A stretch of DNA of 64,000 bases from NCBI RefSeq assembly GCF_000265405.1, contig NC_018010.1, forward strand, positions 4,132,596 through 4,196,595, written 5' to 3'. The position numbers and the translations under genes are program-made. The DNA comes from Belliella baltica DSM 15883. GTDB lineage: Bacteria; Bacteroidota; Bacteroidia; Cytophagales; Cyclobacteriaceae. Below the pieces are notes generated by a model. It saw nothing but the letters and a program-made list of their open reading frames with translations. It was not told the DNA's origin and searched no databases. Positions 58,465 to 64,000 of this stretch are shown here, in pieces (the first letter of the stretch is position 1; each line of letters begins with the position of its first letter).

Positions 58465-60578
58465 ATTAATTTACTTAATATCTCAATAGCTGCTTTTGGT
58501 AAAACTGTTCCAGGGCCAAAAACAGCTGCTACACCCGCTTCAAACAAGAAATCATAATCTTTTGGAGGAATCACCCCCCCTGCAATTACCATGATATCTT
58601 CTCTTCCTAATTTTTTTAATTCTGCAATCAGAGCTGGAACCAAAGTTTTGTGACCTGCTGCCAAAGAAGAAGCCCCTACGATATGCACATCATTCTCTAT
58701 AGCCTGCACGGCGACCTCTTCTGGGGTTTGAAATAATGGACCTATATCTACATCAAATCCCAAATCTGCAAAACCTGTAGCAATAACTTTCGCACCTCTA
58801 TCATGACCATCTTGCCCCATTTTAGCAACCATTATTCTAGGCCTTCTTCCTTCAAGATTTGCAAAATCATCTGCCATCTTCTTCGCCTCAATAAAGCTCT
58901 TATCAGCTTTTGCCTCAGCAGAATAAATTCCAGAAATTGCTTTTACGGTTGCTTTATGTCTTCCAAAAGCTTCTTCCATAGCAGTAGAAATTTCTCCTAA
59001 TGTAGCTCTTTTTCTTGCAGCATCTACTGCCAACTCAAGCAAATTACCTTCCCCTGTTTTTGCAGAAGCTGTAATTTTATCTAATGCTAATTTCACTTCG
59101 TCAAAATCTCTTTCAGCCCTAAGTTTATTCAAGCGCTCAATTTGAGATTTTCTTACGGAATCATTATCAACTTCTCGAATATCAAAATCTGATTTTTCAT
59201 CAGTTTGGTATCTATTTACCCCAACGATTACATCTTTCCCACTATCTATTCTTGCTTGTTTTCTAGCAGCGGCCTCCTCGATTCTCATTTTTGGAATACC
59301 TGCTTCAATGGCCTTTGCCATACCTCCTAATTCCTCTACCTCTTCGATCAAAGCCCAAGCACTTTTAACCAATTGATCGGTCAAATATTCTACATAAAAT
59401 GATCCGCCCCAAGGATCTACTACTCTGGTAATTTGGGTTTCATCTTGTAAATAAAGCTGTGTATTTCGTGCTATCCTTGCTGAAAAGTCAGTGGGCAAAG
59501 CTATGGCTTCGTCAAAAGAATTTGTGTGAAGTGATTGTGTATGACCCAATGCAGCAGCCAAAGCTTCAACGGCAGTTCTTGTTACATTATTGAATGCATC
59601 TTGCTCAGTAAGTGACCAGCCACTTGTCTGACAATGTGTTCTCAAAGCCAAAGATTTTTCCTGCTTCGGATTAAATTGCTTGACGATCTTAGCCCATAAC
59701 AATCGCCCAGCTCTCATCTTGGCGATTTCCATAAAATGATTCATTCCAATCGCCCAAAAAAATGATAGTCGCGGTGCAAAATCATCAATATCTAATCCTG
59801 CCGCTACTCCTGTTCTCAAATACTCCAAACCATCAGCTAAGGTATATGCTAGCTCTAAATCTGCTGTAGCTCCTGCTTCTTGCATGTGATATCCAGAAAT
59901 AGAAATTGAATTAAATCGAGGCATTTTTTTAGATGTATATTCAAAAATATCTGCGATAATCCGCATAGATGGTTGTGGTGGATAGATATATGTATTTCTC
60001 ACCATAAACTCTTTCAAAATATCATTTTGAATCGTACCACTAAGTTGCTCTGGATTGACCCCTTGCTCCTCTGCTGCAACAATATAAAATGCCATGATAG
60101 GAATCACTGCACCATTCATCGTCATGGAAACTGACATTTGATCTAAAGGAATCTTATCAAAAAGTATCTTCATATCCAATACTGAATCGATAGCAACCCC
60201 AGCTTTTCCCACATCCCCTACAACGCGGGGATGATCAGAATCATATCCTCTATGCGTTGCCAAATCAAAAGCAACTGACAAGCCTTTTTGACCAGCGCCT
60301 AAATTTTTTCTATAAAATGCATTGGACTCTTCGGCAGTGGAAAACCCCGCATATTGTCTGATCGTCCAAGGACGCATCACATACATCGTACTGTATGGAC
60401 CTCTCAAAAAAGGCGCAATTCCAGCTGCAAATCTAAGATGTTCGGTTTCTTTAATTTTTTCCCCTTCAACCTTTGCAGGGACTTCAATTTTCTCGCCAGT
60501 ATTCCATAACTGATCCCAGTTTTCTGATAAAGATTTCTCTGTATTTTCAAAAGTTAATTGACTTATATCTGGTCTCAT
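58455..60578 (-). CDS. mutB: Methylmalonyl-CoA mutase, large (cobalamin-binding) subunit
   Basis: 707 residues. The N-terminal TIM barrel binds the CoA ester ([43 protein letters not shown]). The C-terminal flavodoxin-like B12 domain (about 570-707) has the histidine motif in [25 protein letters not shown] and [14 protein letters not shown]. The enzyme interconverts methylmalonyl-CoA and succinyl-CoA with adenosylcobalamin. It is the downstream partner of mutA, overlapping it by 4 bases. Its cofactor is imported by the btu island in this window. Confidence 0.96.
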   Translation of the reverse strand: MRPDISQLTFENTEKSLSENWDQLWNTGEKIEVPAKVEGEKIKETEHLRFAAGIAPFLRGPYSTMYVMRPWTIRQYAGFSTAEESNAFYRKNLGAGQKGLSVAFDLATHRGYDSDHPRVVGDVGKAGVAIDSVLDMKILFDKIPLDQMSVSMTMNGAVIPIMAFYIVAAEEQGVNPEQLSGTIQNDILKEFMVRNTYIYPPQPSMRIIADIFEYTSKKMPRFNSISISGYHMQEAGATADLELAYTLADGLEYLRTGVAAGLDIDDFAPRLSFFWAIGMNHFMEIAKMRAGRLLWAKIVKQFNPKQEKSLALRTHCQTSGWSLTEQDAFNNVTRTAVEALAAALGHTQSLHTNSFDEAIALPTDFSARIARNTQLYLQDETQITRVVDPWGGSFYVEYLTDQLVKSAWALIEEVEELGGMAKAIEAGIPKMRIEEAAARKQARIDSGKDVIVGVNRYQTDEKSDFDIREVDNDSVRKSQIERLNKLRAERDFDEVKLALDKITASAKTGEGNLLELAVDAARKRATLGEISTAMEEAFGRHKATVKAISGIYSAEAKADKSFIEAKKMADDFANLEGRRPRIMVAKMGQDGHDRGAKVIATGFADLGFDVDIGPLFQTPEEVAVQAIENDVHIVGASSLAAGHKTLVPALIAELKKLGREDIMVIAGGVIPPKDYDFLFEAGVAAVFGPGTVLPKAAIEILSKLMEG

Positions 60579-61990
60579 ATTACACTTGATTTTTGAGTTT
60601 CTACTAAAAAGCTTTCTCTACTTGTTTTTAGTTGGCTGGCAGACTCTTCATTTATTGAGATTTCGATTTGAGCAGTTTTGCTTGACGAATCTAAATATTT
60701 ATTAACACCTACCTTAACCTGCTTCCCTACCAAAACCATCTTTTGCCTTTCTATTCTTGTCTTTTTGACTTCCTCTTGAATCAAATTCTGATTCACTGAA
60801 TTCCACCAACCTCCAGAAGACTCGGTGGAAACCATTTTGTCTTTAACTTTTTCAAATATGGAAAAGGTAAGCTTTTCCAAGAAATAGGATCCTGCAAAAG
60901 GGTCCAAAACCTGGTCAAGGTAACTTTCTTCTTTTAGGATATTGGAGATATTTCTTGCCATCCGAAGAGAAAATTCAGTCACATCGTTGTTGACACAATC
61001 ATGTCTCAAAACCTCCAATGCATTGCATCCACCCAAAATAGCAGACATCGCCTCAGTCGTATTTCTCAGCATGTTAGTCTGTATATCTACTCCTGATTTT
61101 GTCCAGTAGCTTGTGCTAGAAAAAATAAATATATCTTCCGCTTTTTGATTTACTTGAAAAAGTGCCGCAAGTCTTTGTGTTAAAATTCTGATCACTTTGA
61201 CTTTCGCTATTTCCATAAAATAATCAGAACCTACCGCAGTTTTCAAAATTAATTTATCAAAAACCATTTGCTGATCAACTGATAAATCATCAATCAAATC
61301 TATTAAAGCAGAAAAGCCAAAAGTCAGTTCTTGAACTGCATTTGCTCCCGCATTGTGATAGTGAGAGAAATCAATAGTAATCGTTTTGAAATTCGGTAAG
61401 TCATATCCAAAGTCCAAAAGTTTTCTTGAGATTTGAATGACCTCTTCTTTATCTAAATCTTCAGTTAACCTCTTTATAAAACCATCCCAAAGAACACCTC
61501 CATAAACTTGTTCGTAATCATGATTTTCTTGCCTTAGCCAAGATTTAAAATTCGCCAGAACTTTAGTTGGACTTGAAGTAGGCTCCAAAAAAATCTGAAT
61601 ATATGCTGGCTGTACATCTTTGAGAAGGATTGATAAGTTCTCTTCCCCATTGAGAATTAAAATAATTGCATCAGACCCGTTTTGTAAAGCATTTAAAATG
61701 ATTGCATTTCCTTCTTTTTCGGATTTGGATTCAATACGAGTGGCGTTTGACCAAACTCGAGGGGCAATGCCTGAAATAAGTGGTTTTGGATTTACTTTAT
61801 GATGAAATCCTGCCAATGAAGGCTGATCTAATAAATCTTCTTGGGTGTAAAATGGCGCTATTTGAATTCCCTCTAAAGATTGTGAAACAAGCATTTCATC
61901 AAAGCTCTTTCCTTTCAGGTCTTTGATCGCTTGAGCAATCCACTCTTCTTTATTGGTTGGTTGAAAATCTTCAAACAATTTATTTTTCAT
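60575..61990 (-). CDS. mutA: Methylmalonyl-CoA mutase, small subunit
   Basis: 471 residues of the TIM-barrel half only, e.g. [62 protein letters not shown] (in parts) and [33 protein letters not shown]. No B12-binding domain, as expected for the non-catalytic partner. Its TGA overlaps the mutB ATG, so the subunits are coupled in the right ratio. Intergenic divergence to the plus strand follows. Confidence 0.93.
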   Translation of the reverse strand: MKNKLFEDFQPTNKEEWIAQAIKDLKGKSFDEMLVSQSLEGIQIAPFYTQEDLLDQPSLAGFHHKVNPKPLISGIAPRVWSNATRIESKSEKEGNAIILNALQNGSDAIILILNGEENLSILLKDVQPAYIQIFLEPTSSPTKVLANFKSWLRQENHDYEQVYGGVLWDGFIKRLTEDLDKEEVIQISRKLLDFGYDLPNFKTITIDFSHYHNAGANAVQELTFGFSALIDLIDDLSVDQQMVFDKLILKTAVGSDYFMEIAKVKVIRILTQRLAALFQVNQKAEDIFIFSSTSYWTKSGVDIQTNMLRNTTEAMSAILGGCNALEVLRHDCVNNDVTEFSLRMARNISNILKEESYLDQVLDPFAGSYFLEKLTFSIFEKVKDKMVSTESSGGWWNSVNQNLIQEEVKKTRIERQKMVLVGKQVKVGVNKYLDSSSKTAQIEISINEESASQLKTSRESFLVETQKSSVI

Positions 61991-62195
61991 ATCAAAATTA
62001 TATTTGGGCTATTTTAGTTGGAGAAATTATTTAAACTTAAACAGTATTTCTATCCCCTTGCCAAAGTTACCCTTTCTATAGTAGATGTCAAAAAAGTTTT
62101 AAAAGGTCATGAAATAACAAAAAAGAAATTCAATTACTTAGAATAAAAAAGTATTTATCATGATCAGATAAATAGAATCCTTTTTAAGATTAAAC

Positions 62196-62203
62196 TATCT
62201 TTG
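62196..62203 (+). promoter_or_regulatory. Candidate -7 box for the 5'-nucleotidase pair
   Basis: TATCTTTG (TAnnTTTG consensus), 36 bases before the ATG at 62240; no good upstream TTTG box was found. Confidence 0.45.
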
Positions 62204-62239
62204 AAACGAATTGTAAAATAAGGTAAATAGAATGATGGT

Positions 62240-62992
62240 ATGGATAAGCACTACAGACAAATACAATTTTTAATTCTAAACATAGGCTTTTTCATTCTTC
62301 TTGGTTGTAGTCCTCAACTGAGTTATCACGCAAGTAGTGATTTTACTTCAGTCGATGAATCTATTCAACAAGAAGCAAAATTGGTATCTTTCATTGCACC
62401 TTTCAAAGAGAATTTAGAAGCAAAAATGGGATCTGTCATCGGTACAACTCAGAAGGCGTTGACACGAGCAGGAAGAGAATCTTTACTTGGAAATTTTGTC
62501 TCTGACTTACAATTAGAATATGCTCAGAAAGCTTTTGGATACCCGATTGATATTTCTATTATCAATAATGGTGGAATGCGAAATGATTTACCGAAAGGTG
62601 ACATTACTCTTGGTAATATTTACGAGCTTTCTCCATTTGATAATTACTTGGTAGTTTTAGAACTCCAAGCAAATGATGTCCAAAAACTCGCTGAATTCAT
62701 TGCAGAAAGGAAAAATATGGCTTTTCAAGGCATGCAAATCACTTCTGAGAAAGATAAGCTTTCAGAGTTGACCATCAATGGGAAAGCACTGAAATCGAAC
62801 AAAACCTACCTTTTAGTAATCAACGACTATCTCGCCAATGGTGGTGACAATATGGAGTTTTTGGTTGGATTACCTGTAAAGGAAAATAGCACTACTTCCA
62901 TCAGGGATATGCTGATCACAATGATCCAACAAAAAACAGCCTCAGGAGAAATTCTTGATGCAGAAATCGAGGGGAGATTAAAAATCAATTAA
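62240..62992 (+). CDS. 5'-nucleotidase C-terminal domain lipoprotein
   Basis: 250 residues with a lipobox LLGC (Cys 23). The body is the 5'_nucleotid_C domain: NNGGMRNDLPKGDITLGNIYELSPFDNYLVVLELQ, then VINDYLANGGDN that shapes the nucleoside pocket. In UshA-type enzymes this domain follows the catalytic one in a single chain; here it is a separate protein encoded first. It would supply the substrate-binding half to the metallophosphatase encoded one base downstream. Confidence 0.88.
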   Translation: MDKHYRQIQFLILNIGFFILLGCSPQLSYHASSDFTSVDESIQQEAKLVSFIAPFKENLEAKMGSVIGTTQKALTRAGRESLLGNFVSDLQLEYAQKAFGYPIDISIINNGGMRNDLPKGDITLGNIYELSPFDNYLVVLELQANDVQKLAEFIAERKNMAFQGMQITSEKDKLSELTINGKALKSNKTYLLVINDYLANGGDNMEFLVGLPVKENSTTSIRDMLITMIQQKTASGEILDAEIEGRLKIN

Positions 62993-62993
62993 G

Positions 62994-63908
62994 ATGCAAA
63001 GACGCGATTTTCTTAAGAAGAGTTTATTAACAGGTGCTGCCCTTAGCTTGAGCTCCGGAGGTTTTGCTGAACGGCTTTTCACAAATCAATCGAAAAGACT
63101 AACTATCCTTCACACCAACGACATGCATTCTCGCATTGAGCCATTTCCTAACGATGGAGGAAGAAATGCCAATCGAGGCGGTATGACAAAACTGGCCTCC
63201 TTGATCAAAAAAATAAGGTCTGAAGAAGAAAATGTTTTGCTCTTGGATTCTGGAGACTTTTTTCAGGGAACACCTTATTTCAATCTTTATGGTGGTGAAT
63301 TAGAGTTGAAATTGATGAGTCAAATGGGATATGATGCGAGTACTTTGGGTAATCATGAATTTGACAACGGCTTAGAAGGAATCAAAAACCAACTAGAGCA
63401 TGCCAATTTCAGCATACTTTCTTCCAATTATGATTTCCAAGATACAATTCTTAACAACACCTTTAAACCATACAAAATATTCAAAAAAGATGGAATCAAA
63501 GTCGGCATCTTTGCTTTGGGTATTGAGTTGAAGGGTTTGGTTGGAATGAAAAATTATGGCAATACCAAATATCTTGACCCAATAGCTACCTCGGAAGAAA
63601 TGGTACAAGAATTAAAAAATAAAAAATGTGACTTAATCATTTGCCTTTCGCATTTAGGTTATTCTTATAGGTCAGGTAAAATTGATGATCTTAAATTAGC
63701 CAATCAAGTATCTGGAATTGATCTAATTTTGGGTGGGCATACACATACTTTCCTGGATGAACCAACGATCATCAAAAACCCTGAAGGCCACACAACTATG
63801 GTCAATCAAGTGGGCACTGCAGCTTTACGATTAGGTAAAATTGATTTTGAGTTTTCGAAGGATAACCAAATTTCCTACGCAAGTCACAGAAATCTAACAA
63901 TTTATTAG
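62994..63908 (+). CDS. Tat-exported metallophosphatase, 5'-nucleotidase N-terminal domain
   Basis: 304 residues. A twin-arginine signal RRDFLKKSLLTGAALSL at the N-terminus, then the dinuclear metal site in five blocks: HTNDMHSRIEPF, DSGDFFQGTPYF, GNHEFDNG, CLSHLGY and GGHTHTF. This is the calcineurin-like catalytic domain of UshA/5'-nucleotidase. The C-terminal nucleoside-binding domain is in the gene immediately upstream (1-base gap). Together they likely remove phosphate from nucleotides in the periplasm. The 92 bases after the stop hold no recognisable gene. Confidence 0.92.
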   Translation: MQRRDFLKKSLLTGAALSLSSGGFAERLFTNQSKRLTILHTNDMHSRIEPFPNDGGRNANRGGMTKLASLIKKIRSEEENVLLLDSGDFFQGTPYFNLYGGELELKLMSQMGYDASTLGNHEFDNGLEGIKNQLEHANFSILSSNYDFQDTILNNTFKPYKIFKKDGIKVGIFALGIELKGLVGMKNYGNTKYLDPIATSEEMVQELKNKKCDLIICLSHLGYSYRSGKIDDLKLANQVSGIDLILGGHTHTFLDEPTIIKNPEGHTTMVNQVGTAALRLGKIDFEFSKDNQISYASHRNLTIY

Positions 63909-64000
63909 AAAGTCAAGCCGAATTTGATTTTTTATTTAAATATATTTTTGCCAATTTTGATGCCCCTCATAATAGGACAAAGAGGATAGTTAATCTTTTC

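Overview
The window is a 64 kb piece of a low-GC chromosome from a Bacteroidota bacterium, most likely class Cytophagia and near the Cyclobacteriaceae (Algoriphagus/Belliella-like). That placement is inferred from gene content and style, not from a database. The supporting signs are a SusC/SusD pair, many TonB-dependent receptors, lipoproteins, promoter boxes of the TAnnTTTG type, a two-subunit methylmalonyl-CoA mutase and a monomeric NADP isocitrate dehydrogenase. Most of the window is ordinary housekeeping sequence. The accessory interest is concentrated around 13.8-15.5 kb, 19.7-26.4 kb and 47.2-51.1 kb.

Layout: 1-9.6 kb holds a 5'-truncated S9 peptidase, a SusC/SusD outer-membrane uptake pair and an 11-repeat Asp-box propeller protein. 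9.7-17.8 kb holds a ribosome hibernation factor, rhomboid protease, polyprenyl synthase, RNase R, an AAA/DUF4143-type ATPase killed by a single in-frame stop and preceded by six 22-bp repeats, a PolB-like exonuclease, lipB and a YraN-family gene. 17.8-19.3 kb holds a dihaem cytochrome c and a membrane-anchored LuxR-type regulator. 19.7-26.4 kb is a vitamin B12 uptake island: btuF-btuC-btuD on the minus strand, and on the plus strand a cobalamin riboswitch followed by btuB and a BtuG-like propeller lipoprotein.

26.5-28.1 kb has a four-helix sensor-like protein and a tRNA cluster (Lys, Pro, Arg, Lys). 28.1-46.1 kb is housekeeping: GAPDH, isocitrate dehydrogenase, omega-amidase, peptide deformylase, RuvX, a hemerythrin protein, a C-terminal processing protease, an M1 aminopeptidase, a TonB receptor, two tandem tRNA-Val and an ALDH7-type dehydrogenase. 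46.2-52.1 kb contains a DUF4421-like protein with a structured leader, then a polysaccharide pyruvyl transferase gene split by an IS1595-like element that is itself split by an IS256-family element, then a glycosyltransferase. 52.3-64 kb has an aminotransferase, a MarR regulator, a ferredoxin reductase/ferredoxin pair, a DUF389 membrane protein, both methylmalonyl-CoA mutase subunits and a 5'-nucleotidase split over two genes.

How the parts fit: the B12 island imports the cofactor that the methylmalonyl-CoA mutase at 58.5-62 kb needs. The nested insertions are readable base by base. Removing IS256 plus one target copy restores the IS1595 transposase frame, and removing the IS1595 element restores the pyruvyl transferase frame. 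The most unusual unexplained signal is the strictly 22-bp-periodic repeat array in front of the dead ATPase gene.
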